Shown: positions 36,895 to 48,575, counted from the first letter of the stretch. The stretch is 64,000 bases of DNA from Diphasiastrum complanatum (GCA_029204225.1 CM055107.1:6052873-6116872); one strand, 5' to 3'. The notes: generated by a model from the sequence alone, not told the origin. A program made the numbers and translations.

Positions 36895-38860
36895 TCATGC
36901 TTGGAATCGTTTCGTCCAAGGATCGCCAAGGAATGCAGCTCGGTAATATACGCGAGCGATTGGCAGCTGGTCTTGGACTTTGTCGGAAGCGAGCGCCTTA
37001 TTTGGATCAAAAAATAGGGAGGGAAGAAAATCATTCCATTTTGTTTCAATGCCCATTAAATATTCCAAGTCCCGGGCGTAAGTGGCTGCCGCGCGGACTG
37101 TGGGGTCGGGGCAATTGATGTAGTGGCTGGCGAATGCGGAGAGAGCCCTTCTGGCATCTACATCCGTTGTCCACCCATATTCGGATTTGATAATTGGCCA
37201 GTTGAAATTGTTGAGTGTAATCTGATCTAGAGGAGTGCCGCATTCCGCCCACTTGGATCTTCTTGGACATGGCAGAAAATGCGCGTTCACCCGTAACTGT
37301 TGCGGACTCGTCACGTAAGCCTTGATAGCCACAGGGTCTCTCTCAAATAACTGTTGTCGCCACTCCGGTTGTGGTTGGAGGGCGGGTAAGGCTTGCAGTT
37401 CTTTTCTCTTGATGGTCTGAGTTGAGAATGATAATTGCCAGCCGTCTCTTGATGACTCGTGGGGATATTTGGATAAAAATTCATTGATGTTCTCCTCCAT
37501 GGATTTCGGTCTTCAGAAGGCCCGGCTAACAGATATCGTTCGTGACCCTCTGGATGATGTTGCTGGGCCCTGGCTGGTGGTTGCGCCTTGGCTCTGGTCA
37601 CGCGTCCCAGCGGCCGCAACTATCTGCCCTTGGTCCTAGCCTTCGGACCTTTGATCTGGTTGAAATTCCCTTGCTGCCTGCTGGCTCTGATCTTGGCTGG
37701 TACTAACCTGTGCAGCGTCAAAATTAGGTGGTGGTGGAATTACCATGGGGGAGGACTGGGCCTTCGTTTCCATGTATTTCTGGCATGCCTTGAGGGCTTG
37801 CTTGGCCTGGGCAAGAGCTCTTGCGTTGCGCTTGCCCAATACTTATTGAACTTCGCCTGGTAGCTGTTCAGGGTTTGGCTATAAATCTGCACCTGACGCC
37901 GTAGAAGATTCATCTTTGATTGGGAAAGTGGCCTTGTGTCTGGTGCAGATTGAGCTAACCAAGCGAGCTTCTCATCTTGTAAGGCTTTAACCTCCGTCCC
38001 CAGGCGCGTGTTCTCTGCTTCCAAAAGTGTAAATTGCGCCTGGATGGGGGCAAGCCGTTGGGATGCTTCAGTTTAAAGCTCCCGCACCTTTGTAGAGGCC
38101 TCCGTCAGCGCTTTGGAGAGGCTTTGAATATATTTGTTTAGGCCCTCCTCCTTCTACTGCAACTTGGCAATCTCCTGGTGCCCTGCTTGTTCGTGTTGCT
38201 GACCCAGAATCAGCTCTTGCTGCAGCCTGGTGAGGTATGCTCGCAACTGTGTATTACTTGTTGCCAACTATAGTACCCTACTTTCCATAATAGCTTTGGT
38301 TGCTACCGCATCCAGGATGTATTTTCCTAGGGTTTGGTACGTCGTCGTTAGATCCGTGGGAGCAGCTGGTATACTGGCATTGGCAGGGGCTTGTGTTGTA
38401 TCGGCCCCGACGACTTGTGGAATTCTGGCGTCATTGTCTTCGATTAGGTTCTCATTAATCCTGATGCCATGTGGGGCGGTAGGGTCAGCCCGATCTGGTG
38501 ATGCTACAAAAACTGTTTGTATAAATGCGTCATCAGAAAGCGGTTGGCTGTCCTTGGCAACCTTTGGTGAAGTGGGTGGGGGGTGAGAAACAACTATGGA
38601 AATAGGGGTGAGGACAGTTTGTCCGAACGAGAGGATGGGAGGAACAGTGGGGAGTTAACTGAAGGGTGGTGTGGAGTATGGAAGAAGGTGAGGATGGAGC
38701 AGAAAGTGTCTGGCGTGGGGGTGAAAAATTGATAACTTGCATCCATGCCAGAGTGTCGGGGGACAGTTGCGAATCAGAAGGGTTAAATGTGAGAGGAGCA
38801 ACGGTGGTGGCAGGAGTAATGGAGGATGCGATGGTGATGGATGGAGCAGCGGACACTGGA
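36895..38860 (-). pseudogene. Decayed gene for a coiled-coil protein of unknown function
   Basis: I do not recognise the family. Following the - strand from 38860 to 36895 across frame changes gives one protein-like path: a Pro/Ser/Thr-rich start; an acidic linker; a long heptad-like stretch (LRAYLTRLQQELILGQQ, LEAENTRLGTEVKALQDEKL, 38250-37740); a Gln/Pro-rich linker; and a C-terminal domain of about 200 residues (WQLSFSTQTIKRKELQAL, VNAHFLPCPRRSKWAECG, NFNWPIIKSEYGW, DARRALSAFASHY) ending at 36895. At least four in-frame stops and two frameshifts break it. G+C is higher than in the surroundings. It may be the gag-like or accessory ORF of a retroelement, or a captured host gene. Confidence 0.5.
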
Positions 38861-39214
38861 AGAGAAGTAGGAATGGCATTGTGAACCTGAGGTGAGGGTC
38901 TACTAGTTCTAAACTCCCGACTTTAGAAAGTGTGACTTAAAAAGAACAAATCAACATAACACTGTTGTATAGAAAAAGAACTTTAACATTCAACCACAAA
39001 ATCATTCATTCAAGAGACTTGCTGAGGGGTCAAGATGGGGATGCCCCCCCCGAAGGATCTTTTTCTTCTTTTGAAATTATGCAAGATCAATTGGCCCAAG
39101 GCCAATTACATATACAGTGGTTTTGGGAATATGATTTCTTAGATCTTTACATCGAACAGAAGTTACAGATTTTGGATCTTAAAGAATCTTATACCAATAA
39201 AAGTGGTTCCTTAT
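38861..39214. other. No recognisable gene
   Basis: A + strand frame at 38965-39216 (83 codons) has no known motif. Confidence 0.35.
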
Positions 39215-39480
39215 GACATGCAAGGACTTACTGATCAAGAAAAGAGCATGCATAGGCATTTGACATCAGTAGGCATGACATGCATGAATCCAATCCGACA
39301 TGCAAGCTTCAATTCCAACATGCAAGCTTCAATTTCATACATGCAAGTTCCCAAATCAGACATGCAACTCCAAAATCTGACATGCAACTCCGAAATCTGA
39401 CATGCATGACCATAAAGTTATGGATGATGTGACATGCAAAGTCATCAAGTTATGTGACATGCATGGCCATCAAGTCATGG
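39215..39480. repeat. Irregular array of (GA)CATGCA units
   Basis: About eleven CATGCA motifs lie in 265 bases, most as GACATGCAA or GACATGCAT, with units of about 20-24 bases such as GACATGCAACTCCAAAATCT. CATGCA is the core of the RY element bound by B3 transcription factors in plants, but here it behaves as a tandem repeat. Confidence 0.7.
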
Positions 39481-39493
39481 ATGGAAGTTTTAG

Positions 39494-39594
<101 letters not shown>

Positions 39595-40123
39595 AAGAGG
39601 TAGGATAAAGTGAGTGTGTGTGAAAGGGGTTCCAAAAGAGGTTCCAATCCAAGCTTGACAGATCCTCCTCAAGCCATGGCTCCAAGCTTTCTTCCAAGCA
39701 CCTACACACACAAAAGCAAAAGCAAGAGGCAAAGCAAAAATGAATGGAAGATGAATAATGTGGGAGAGGGGCGAGTTTGTACTTTTATAGGGAATGTGAA
39801 GCCTTTAGGAAGTGGCTGAGGTGTCGAATATGAGTGTGAGAGGTGTAAGGGAGACTCTAGGATAAGTAAAGTGAGAGGGTGAGGTGTATAGGTATGAGAG
39901 AGTGTTTATCACTTAGTTAGAGCAAAAGGGGAGGAGTAGGAGGGCGCATTTTCCTAAGTGTCCTTTGGTTTTCAAGCCATGTGGAAATGTAGGTAAGTTA
40001 CATATTGATAAGGATAGAAGGTAGGTAGCCTAACATTTTATGTTAGCCACTTTCAAGTTGCATTTTTCTTTGTTTACAACATTGGGATCCACCCAAGTGT
40101 TTTTCATGTTATGGGAAAGACTT
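39595..40123. other. No recognisable gene
   Basis: Between the GA array and the inferred LTR edge. The + strand frame at 39610-39819 has no motif. Confidence 0.35.
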
Positions 40124-40633
40124 TGTATATGTCCATCTTACCTTGCATAATTTCCATCAATTCCTAGGCCCTTTTTTTCTAGGGGTTGCCCATCCCCAAT
40201 CATAGTGGAGTGTGACACAAAGGGTGATCAGTCCTTTGGTTTCTTCTCCTAGTCTTTATAGACTCGATTGAGCCTTCTTTATAGACTCGATTGAGCCTTC
40301 TTTATAGACTCGATTGAGCTTTCTTCAGGTACCGTCTTCAAGCTTTAAGAAGCTTCTTTAGATTCATTCTTCAGGTACTCTTCTTAGTACCTACACATAC
40401 CCTTAGAAAAAGGTTAGAAGTCATACCATCAAATGGTTCATCATTAGATTCTATTTCTAGAACCTGCATATCAAACTGTTAGCATTGCTCTACAGTTTCA
40501 TTTCTTGTCTTCAGGTAATGATACCTGCACTCATAATTCATCAGTTAGAGTAATAAAAATATGTTTTATACAAAAAAAATGGAAGACTGGATAGCCTTTA
40601 TTTCTTGGTCAATTTGGTCTATACAATTTTACA
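40124..40633 (-). mobile_element. Probable 3' LTR of the Ty3/gypsy element
   Basis: On the - strand a purine tract (CGGAGGGG) is followed at 40633 by TGTAAAATTG, the layout of polypurine tract plus LTR start, 27 bases after the pol stop. The far end is guessed at 40124, where the + strand reads TGTATAT (TATACA on the - strand). Within it a 24-base unit is triplicated (40252-40325). Confidence 0.45.
40252..40325 (-). promoter_or_regulatory. Triplicated LTR promoter unit with TCTATAAAG boxes
   Basis: CTTTATAGACTCGATTGAGC repeats three times at 24-base spacing. On the - strand, the transcription direction of the gypsy element, each copy carries TCTATAAAG, a good TATA box. The start site would be about 30 bases beyond the last copy. 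Confidence 0.55.
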
Positions 40634-40659
40634 CCCCTCCGACGCATTAAGCGTTGTCC

Positions 40660-42384
40660 TCAATGGACACTTCTCAAATAAACATTCAAAATTTTTGGAT
40701 ATTCTTGGAAGAATTCTTCTTCCATCCATCTTGCATCCGTAGTAGGATAGTTCTTGAACTTGAGGAGGTATAATGTAGAAGTTATCCCTTTTCTTCCAAT
40801 TCTTGTCTTGTGCATCAGGATTTGCTCAGGTTGAAGGATTTCTTCGGTTTTTTGAACTTCTGGTGGTTCGGAATCTATAAATCCTTCTGGTTCTGGACCA
40901 TTGTATTTCTTTAGCAAGCTTACATGGAATTTGTTATGAATTTTCCAAGTAATAGGTAAGTCAAGCTCACATGTAACCTCATTGATTACTTTCTTGACTT
41001 TAAAAGGTCCATAATATTTTTGGGGCAATTTTGGGTAGAGTTTCATGCTGCCCTTCTTTTTCCTGAGTCTTTTCTTTTCAAATTTTAGGAGAACTAGTTC
41101 TCCTTCTTCGTATTTGATTGCCCTCCGAGGCAAATTTGCACTTTTCTGCTGTTTCTGTTGTGCATTTGTGATGGATTGCTGAACCTTTGAAAATGTGTCT
41201 TGATAATCCTGCACAAATTCATTTGAGGCAAATATATTTTCTTTAGTCCTTAATACAGGAGGCACAATCGGTTTTCCATACATTACTTCAAAAGGTGCTT
41301 TACCAGTACAAGAATGAACGGTGTTATTGTAAGCAGATTCTAGAATAGGAAGATAGTGTTCCCATTGAGTCTTCTGATCACTTACATAATTTCTCAACAA
41401 ATCTATGATGGTTTGATTTGTAATTTCACTTTGACCATCAGTCTGGGGGTGAAAGGCAGAAGAGAATTTAAGGGTTGTCCCTAGATTATCAAAAAGGGCT
41501 CTCCAAAAGTTGCTAGTAAATCTCGTATCCCGATCCGACACTATACTTTTGGGTAGTCCATGCAACCTAAAGATGTGGCGAATAAACAAATGAGCAGCTT
41601 CGGGTCCTTTAAGCTTTTTCTTACAGGGAATAAAATGAGTCTGTTTGCTAAATCTATCAGTGATAGTCCATATCATCTCATTTTCATTTTTGGTTTTAGG
41701 AAACCTAGAGATAAAGTCCATGGTAATATGCTCCCAGGGTGCTTCAGGAATAGGCAAAAGATGAAGTAATCCTGGAGTTTTTAATCCTTGCTCATCTTTA
41801 TTGTGTTGACAAACTAGACATGCATTTATGTAATGCCTTGTGTCTCGATGCATGGTAGGCCAATAAAAGAATCTTTTGAAGACTAAGATATCATCGAAAA
41901 ATGTTCCTACAAAACGTCTATGGGGTCGAAAGATTCGTTCCATCATTCTATTGAATGTTGCGGGAGCATTAGTAAGACCAAATGGTACCACTAAAAATTC
42001 ATAAAGGCCAGTGTTAGTCCTGAAAGCAGTTTTATGTACATCTTCAGGTGCTACTCTGATCTCGTGGTATCCACTTGTCAAATCAATTCTACTAAAGATA
42101 CAAGATCCATTTATCCTATCCATAATGTCATCTATTCTTGGAATAGGAAAATGGTTCTTAACTGTAAACTTGTTTAAAGCACGATAGTCCACACACATCC
42201 TAAAACTCCCATCTTTCTTATGTACCAAAAGTACAGGAGAGCAATAGGGGGAGTTACTAGGTTTTATAAGGCCTTTCTCTAACAAATCATTAATTTGCTT
42301 AGAAATTTCTTCTTGTTGAGAATGGCTTACCCTATAGGGAGGTCTATTGGGTATGGAACTTGAGTCAATTGTGAGATCAATCAA
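40660..42384 (-). CDS. Ty3/gypsy (chromovirus) RT-integrase polyprotein with in-frame internal deletion
   Basis: Retrotransposon pol fragment, open for 574 codons. Reverse transcriptase runs from residue 1 to about 169 (FRMCVDYRALN at 61-71, YHEIRVAPEDVHKTAF, FGLTNAPATF) with FFDD at 162-165 in place of the usual YxDD. It then jumps at residue 170 directly to FYWPTM and CLVC of the integrase zinc-finger tail, so the RT thumb, all of RNase H and the integrase HH pair are missing. The integrase core keeps its DD35E triad (D223, D284, E320), followed by a C-terminal chromodomain (YLLKFKNYPTTDARWMEEEF). Gag and protease are missing on the 5' side, where copia LTR sequence abuts. It cannot transpose alone. 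The start shown is the first Met; the real N-terminus lay upstream. Confidence 0.92.
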   Translation of the reverse strand: MIDLTIDSSSIPNRPPYRVSHSQQEEISKQINDLLEKGLIKPSNSPYCSPVLLVHKKDGSFRMCVDYRALNKFTVKNHFPIPRIDDIMDRINGSCIFSRIDLTSGYHEIRVAPEDVHKTAFRTNTGLYEFLVVPFGLTNAPATFNRMMERIFRPHRRFVGTFFDDILVFKRFFYWPTMHRDTRHYINACLVCQHNKDEQGLKTPGLLHLLPIPEAPWEHITMDFISRFPKTKNENEMIWTITDRFSKQTHFIPCKKKLKGPEAAHLFIRHIFRLHGLPKSIVSDRDTRFTSNFWRALFDNLGTTLKFSSAFHPQTDGQSEITNQTIIDLLRNYVSDQKTQWEHYLPILESAYNNTVHSCTGKAPFEVMYGKPIVPPVLRTKENIFASNEFVQDYQDTFSKVQQSITNAQQKQQKSANLPRRAIKYEEGELVLLKFEKKRLRKKKGSMKLYPKLPQKYYGPFKVKKVINEVTCELDLPITWKIHNKFHVSLLKKYNGPEPEGFIDSEPPEVQKTEEILQPEQILMHKTRIGRKGITSTLYLLKFKNYPTTDARWMEEEFFQEYPKILNVYLRSVH

Positions 42385-42651
42385 TTTTGCTTGTATTTTA
42401 TTTCTCTCTACCCGAGGGCATTTTACTCTATTCTCTCTCTACCCGAGGAGAGGAGCTTAATTTGTCTTAGTTTTTTCATGATGTACTTTTTCCACATGTA
42501 AAACTACTTTGGTTATCAATCTATGCATCGATTTTTGCCTCTTTGCCTTAGATTTTGACATAGATCTTGGCTTTCAATCTAGTGTTGATCTAAAGTGCTT
42601 AGGAGATCATTCTTACACATTAGGGCATTCCCACAAGTGTGACTTTTCACA
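42385..42651 (+). mobile_element. 3' portion of a copia 5' LTR
   Basis: The LTR ends TTTTCACA at 42651 and the primer-binding site follows at once. Its beginning is not found: similarity to any TGTGAAA start is missing and the sequence joins the gypsy pol at 42385, so it is probably truncated. A TCTCTCTACCCGAGG unit occurs twice near its left edge (42404-42455). Confidence 0.55.
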
Positions 42652-42663
42652 TGGTATCAGAGC
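42652..42663 (+). other. Primer-binding site (initiator tRNA-Met type) of a + strand copia element
   Basis: TGGTATCAGAGC is the standard plant copia primer-binding site, complementary to the 3' end of initiator tRNA-Met. It lies directly after the LTR end. Confidence 0.85.
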
Positions 42664-43401
42664 CTACCTAATATTTTGATGCATCTATCATCTATAGTCT
42701 CAAGAATTTCATGAAAATCAAGATCTAGAGAGTGTTGAATAGCATCTCCCATGCTGTCTCAGAAAAATTTGGATCAAGAGGGTACATCATCTAAGGATTG
42801 AATCATTTCTGACATTTTATGGAATTCCCTACTCATACACATGTGAAGGACAACTCAATTCACTTTGGTGATTCTCTTCCATGTGTGATCCAAATTTGGA
42901 GCTTGATAGCTAGTTTCAAAGCTATTAGAGTCTAGTTTTTGTAGCAATTGATTTCATAGTGACTGGATCTTCCAATCAGAAGTTATAGTCAATTGAATCA
43001 AGGTGAGTAGGGCACCCAACCTAGTTGGACACATCTATCTTTGTCTCTTGTTTGATCAAAAATTTCAAGTCTAGGCTTGCCAATCCATCTTTTTGAGATC
43101 TAGTCATCATTTTGAGGTCATAGCCACTTTCTTTCATACAATTGGATTGTATTTGAGTGATTTGTGGATTCTTGGAGTGTTTCACATGTGGCAAAGATAG
43201 CTTGGCCCAAAATTTGCCAATACTCCATCAATTGATGAGAGGTTGATCTAGTTTTAGAGAGATTGGAAAAGCTAGTGAGATCCATCTCACATTTTGTTGC
43301 AAGATCTTGCATAGGAGTTGGTACCACACCCTTATTGGATCCTATAGTGAGAGAGAAAGCAACATTTTATATTCTAAATCACAAGGAGTCTTCACTATTT
43401 C

Positions 43402-43659
43402 ATGGAATCTATGGGTTCCTTTCTATTGGAATCTAGTGAAAGGCTATCTACCACCAACTATTCTATTTGGAAGGTTAGAATGGAGTCTATCCTAACACTC
43501 CAAGATGTGATGGACATTGTACTTGGGATTGAGGAGGAACCTCAAGTCCTTCAAGAAGTACAAAAGTATAAGAAGATGTTGAAAGTACTATACTTTAGGA
43601 CCATAAATGAATCCACAAGAGTGATTGAATGCTTGCTTAACAATCTATCAAAAAACTAG
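43402..43659 (+). pseudogene. Copia gag N-terminus (truncated)
   Basis: LLESSERLSTTNYSIWKVRM is the W-K-x-x-M start typical of copia gag, about 740 bases after the primer-binding site. The frame stops after 85 codons and gag-like sequence fades by about 43850, near the 3' end of the - strand copia element. The remainder of this + strand copy is missing. Confidence 0.7.
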
Positions 43660-43989
43660 ACATAAAAAAGTTGATCTAGATTGGCAATTTAACAAACAAC
43701 AAGCATTAACAATCAAAAGCACTAAGATATGTGCTTACAAAGAGCTAATGCCACTTAGCAAGATTTGATCACAATGAAAAAGAAATTTTTTCCACCAAAG
43801 TCAAGAATTGAGTTATAGCTCTTGCCCTCTACAAAGGAAGGATCTCTTGAAAATTTTGGATCAACCACAACACATATGCCTCACTCACATTTATGACTTT
43901 AATTAAAGTCAAAAACACACTCACACACTTGAGTAGGGGTGAACAATGTGACTTGGATCTCAAATTTTTCTCCTAGTACTTGCCAACAA

Positions 43990-46900
43990 TTCTTATCGAT
44001 GTTGCATCCTCCTGAGACACTTTTGTAGTCATCCTTGAGAGATGCCCAGCTAGCATCACTGTAGGAAAGCATCTGGAATCCTGCATCACGAGAATAACAC
44101 AAACCAAATTCTTCGTTAACTGAAGGTATTGCAAAATTTGTTTCGCAATCTTCCAATGAGTTGAGCCTATATTTGTATAGGATTGGCTCATCCTGAACAC
44201 GGCATAAGCAATGTCAGGACGTGTGTTATCTGCAAGGTACTTTAGGATCTGATCAGCTTCCTGTATGGTGTAAGTTGCATCAATTCTCTTTGTTCCTCAG
44301 TCTTCGAACAGTTCTCATTCATCAGGACTGTTCCTGCAAGCATTGGAGTATTTGCTCCTTTGCAACTCAGCATCCCGAAATCTTCTAGGATTTTGTGGGT
44401 ATATCTGGACTGATGAAGGTACAACTTACCTCCCTCATAGTCCCTGTCAATTGGTAAGCCAAGATAACATTTGGCTTCTCCCAGGTTTGCAATCTTGAAA
44501 TGTTTCAAGATGTCATACTTCACTTCAGTAATAAGCTCTTCACTTTTGTAGAGTATCAACGTGTCGTCCACATATACAGCTACAATGTTGATCTTTCCAT
44601 CTGTAATTCTTACATAAACATTAGAATCAACAACTAGTGACTTGAATCCTAAAGACTTGAGGGCTTGATCTTTCTTCTTATACCATTGTTGCGCTGACTG
44701 CTTCAGACCGTAAATACTCCTATGCATTCTGCATGCATAAGTAGGAAGTGAGTTCGAAACATAGCCTGGAGGTTGATCCATGTAGACTTCTTCATCTAGC
44801 TCGCCATGCAAGAACGTTGTCTTTTCGTCCATGATGTGAATCCTGAGATTATAAGTGGTTGCATATACAAACAGTTTACATAGGGACAAATGTTTCACAA
44901 CAGGAGAGAAGGTCTCAGCATAATCAATACCATATCTCTAAGAAAACTCCTTCGCTACAAGTCTTGCTTTATACTTAGAAATATCTCCATTTGGTCCATA
45001 CTTCAGCTTGTATACCCACTTGTATTTTACAGTCTTTCGCTTATCTGGTAATGGCTGCAACGTCCATACCTGATTCTTTCTCATGGATTCCATCTCCTCG
45101 TTCATGGCTTGGATCCATTTGTCCTTCTCTGGACATTCAATCGCTTCCTCGAATGTTTGTGGTTCTCCAATGAATCCACAAAACTCTACTGATGTAGAAG
45201 CTGAGCTATCTGACAGAAATCTTGCTGGCGCTCTTTGTTCTCTTGTTGATCTTCTAGGAGATCCTTCTGGGACTGTAATGCTCTTGCCTTTATCAACTCT
45301 GCTAGGTTTGGAACCATTTCAGTTTACAAGTACTGTAGCAGTAGGCTGGCTTGTGAATCTTTCTTCGTCTGATTCGTCACTCGAATGAGGTGCAACTCAA
45401 ACATCTTCATCTGAGTGTTCGTCCTCTGCTCCCTCTGTCACAGTTGGTAGATCATAGTATTGTTTACCAAGGACTTCATAATGGACAGGATCATCATTGG
45501 CCATCGTTCTGCTCTCATCAAATTTGACATCTCTGACTATCGTCACTGTGTTTGTCTTTGGCATATAGACTTTGTAGCATGACAAATGATTGTCATATCC
45601 TACAAGATATCTCTATTTTGCTTTCTCATCAAGCTTCTTTCGAAGCTTACTAAGGAACATGTGCATAAGCTGCACAGCCAAAGATACGGATGTGAGTCAG
45701 ATTGGGTTCTCTACCCCACCATATTCATGTGGTGTCGTGTGAGGAACACCAGACTTTCCTGTCTTGTTCTGAATGTAAGCAACTATAGCTACTGCTTCAG
45801 CCCACATCACTCTTGGAGCCTTTGAATAGGCCATCATGCACCTAGCAGCTTCCATTAGAGTCATGTTCTTTCTTTCTACAACATCGTTGTGCTGCGGTGT
45901 GTAAGATGCAGTTCTTCTGTGAATGATACCACGATCATTGCAGAAGTCAATGAATCGATTTGAGATGTATTCTCCATCTCGGTTTGTTCTGATCTGCTTC
46001 ACTTTATTACCAATGCATCTTTTTGCCCAATTCACATACTCTGTGAATTTGTCAAGTGCTTATGATTTATTGTGAATAAAGTAGACTCTGGCAAACTTAC
46101 TGTAATCATCAATAAAGGTAATGTAATATTTCTAGCCTCCTACTGAGATCACGTTAAAAGGTCCACATATGTCTGAATGTACAAGCTCTAGAATTTGTGT
46201 AGGAGTCTTTGAGAAAAGGAGTACGTGACATCTTACCCTTCAGACATGCATCACAGGTCATCAAACTGGTTGCATTCGAGATGCTCACCCCTGTGATTGT
46301 TCCATGATGGCTTGGTTGATATAGTGTCATTGAATTCATATGGCATAGTCTCCTGTGCCATAAAGTATCTGGTGAATCATCATGAGTCTGATGCACTTGA
46401 TCTGCAGGTAGGCATACCTTCAAGTGATACAGGTTGTCTTTTCATCTTCCTTAAGTGATGAGCGTACTAGTACTTGCATCAACAACGTTGCATGCTTCGT
46501 CTAAGAACGTCACACGCATCTCTGCATCATCTATTCTTGTCACTGATAGCAAGTCCTGTTGCAGTGTAGGCACGGATAGAACATCTTCGAGTCGTCTATC
46601 TCTGCCATTTGTGTTGAGCCACAATGAACCAATACCATTCACTTGATGCTTCGATCCATCTCCAAGAATGATAAATCTTGATGGATCTGCACTTCAAAAA
46701 TCAGACATGATCCGTCTTGATGTAACGAAGTGCAAGGTAGCTCCCGAATCAAGGATTACCTCTTGCGTGTCAGGTGTTGACACTGCACAGGTGTAGGCGG
46801 TCGAATTCCCATGAATTAGTCTTTCTTTGCCCATCTTTGAGCTCTCTGGCTCCTCGACATAGGATGAACTATTATTGTTCTCCTGTTTGCTTTGAGCTGA

Positions 46901-47815
46901 TTTGTTTCTTGGGTTCTGGCGACAGTCCATGGCTGCATGACCCTTCTTATGAAAGTGGATACACTCAATTTTTAGATTAAGCCAACACAAATCGACAGTA
47001 TGTCCTTCACGTTTGCATCTCACGCATGTCTTCTTGTCTCCACTCTGTTGTTTCAACCTTCCTTTGTTCTTCCACTTGCCTTTGCTGGCTTTTTCTGCTT
47101 GCTGATCTCGAACCTGCCTTCGATCTGACTCCCTCTTAGGCTTGAATTGCTTCTTTGATGTCTCCTTGTTGCTGTAGAGAGCTTGGTCAGAAGCATCCGT
47201 GTGATCAAGGTGCTCTCAAGCTTCGACTTCTTCTCGAATCTCGACAACAGCCTTTTCAAGTGTCATTGTAGGATCCTTTGCTAGCAGCGTTCTGGTTGTC
47301 TAGAAGAATATTGGTAAGGCTCTCAACAAATATGTAAGTTGCTTCTCTGCTGACACTACATTTTTTGCTCCAAAATTGTGTCATGAAAGAAATAGATCCT
47401 TCATCTTCCTAATAAAGGAAGTGAGGTCTTTGCCATCCCACCGCAGGTTTGTCAGTTGATCTTTGAGCAGCATTATCTGACTACGTGATTTCGTCTGAAA
47501 TCTTGTGAGTAATGTATCCCGCATCTCTTTTGCCTTAGAGATTGTAGCTAGGTCAAGAGTTAGGCTATCCTCGATGGATGAAGATAACATGGCTACTGCC
47601 TTGTCATTCTTCTCCTTCCATTCGCGTAGCTCCTTGCCTGTAGTTGTAGGCATCTCCTTGGTGCCATCTACCCAAGGAAATAATCCCTCTCCCTTTAGTA
47701 TCAGCGAGGTCTTAACCTTCCATGCTAGGAAGTTAGATCCTGATGAATCGAGAATTGTACAGATCTTGGATTGTATGCTGCTTATTGAAGCCATTGTTGT
47801 GAATTGTGTTCTCAC
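43990..47815 (-). mobile_element. Nearly complete Ty1/copia internal region, frame-broken
   Basis: All copia domains appear in order on the - strand. Gag at 47815-47381 (FLAWKVKTSLILKGEGLFPW). A CCHC knuckle CVRCKREGHTVDLC and a second with one Cys lost (CIHFHKKGHAAMDC) near 46980-46900, then protease VILDSGATLHFV near 46740. GAG-pre-integrase LWHRRLCHM near 46370. Integrase 46035-45697. RT 44898-44242 with an intact YVDDTLIL. RNase H SDASWASLKDDYKSVSGG, ending near 43990. Stops and frameshifts separate the blocks and the 3' end, with its LTR, is missing. The open RT block and the readable motifs suggest a moderately young insertion. Confidence 0.9.
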
Positions 47816-47893
47816 TTGTTGATGGTTCTTTGTTTGAATGCTTAGCCTCCTGGATCTGATAGCTTTCTGGCTATGTCAATCTATGACAGGTGG

Positions 47894-47905
47894 GCTCTGA
47901 TACCA
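47894..47905 (-). other. Primer-binding site of the - strand copia element
   Basis: The + strand reads GCTCTGATACCA, i.e. TGGTATCAGAGC on the - strand, four bases from the LTR end and just upstream of gag. Confidence 0.9.
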
Positions 47906-47909
47906 CTAA

Positions 47910-48575
47910 TGCGAAAATTGTGGAACGCAAATTGCAAATATCAATCAGGCTCTGAAATGAAATGAAACGAAACGCAATTTGAACGAGCTTTGATGTTGAC
48001 ATTGCTGAAGTGAAGTCAAATTAATCGTGAACGAAAAACAATTCGGATATTTCAGATATGATTGATGGTCAATACCGACTATATCATTCCTACAATCCTC
48101 CAGAATGTAGACAAACACTGCTGATCTACGTTTTAGCTTAATACAGCATTCAACAAAAACTGAACCAGTGTGCGGAATTGATAAAATGAGTGGATGAGAT
48201 ACACAAGCGATGGCAGACAGTAATTTATTCAAGATTGGACAAAAATTAAGAGAGATATGTGCGTAATGGCTATAGTATCATCTATTGATCTTCTTGATTT
48301 CGAGCGTTGTATGACAGACCCACACAACGCATTAGTGTGAGAGAAGCGGTGTTCTCCCACGAGTAATGTCTCGCTTACTAGCAGACTTCCTGGATCTCTG
48401 TGGATCCTGCTTATGAAACTTGTCTCGCTCGCAGGCGAACTTCTATTCTGTAGTCTGTATATTTATATCTGCTACTATATGTATCTTATAAATTCAGAGT
48501 AGCACACCAGATTAGATAGACTAAACAGTCTATAACTAATCACAGACTACAAGGTGGGTTAGGCACGTCCTAACA
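47910..48575 (-). mobile_element. Copia LTR (666 bp) with TATA box, PBS on one side and PPT on the other
   Basis: On the - strand it starts TGTTAGGACGTGCCTAA at 48575 and ends AATTTTCGCA at 47910. A TATAAATA-type box lies near 48465. The primer-binding site follows downstream, as for a 5' LTR; yet the bases immediately upstream are GCGGAAGAG, a polypurine tract as found before a 3' LTR. Confidence 0.7.

Noticed and set aside
38533-38884. Several overlapping 70-110-codon frames on both strands
   Set aside because: They are shadows within the Pro/Ser-rich part of the decayed - strand gene.
41560-41769. + strand frame opposite the gypsy pol
   Set aside because: Antisense shadow of the integrase coding region.
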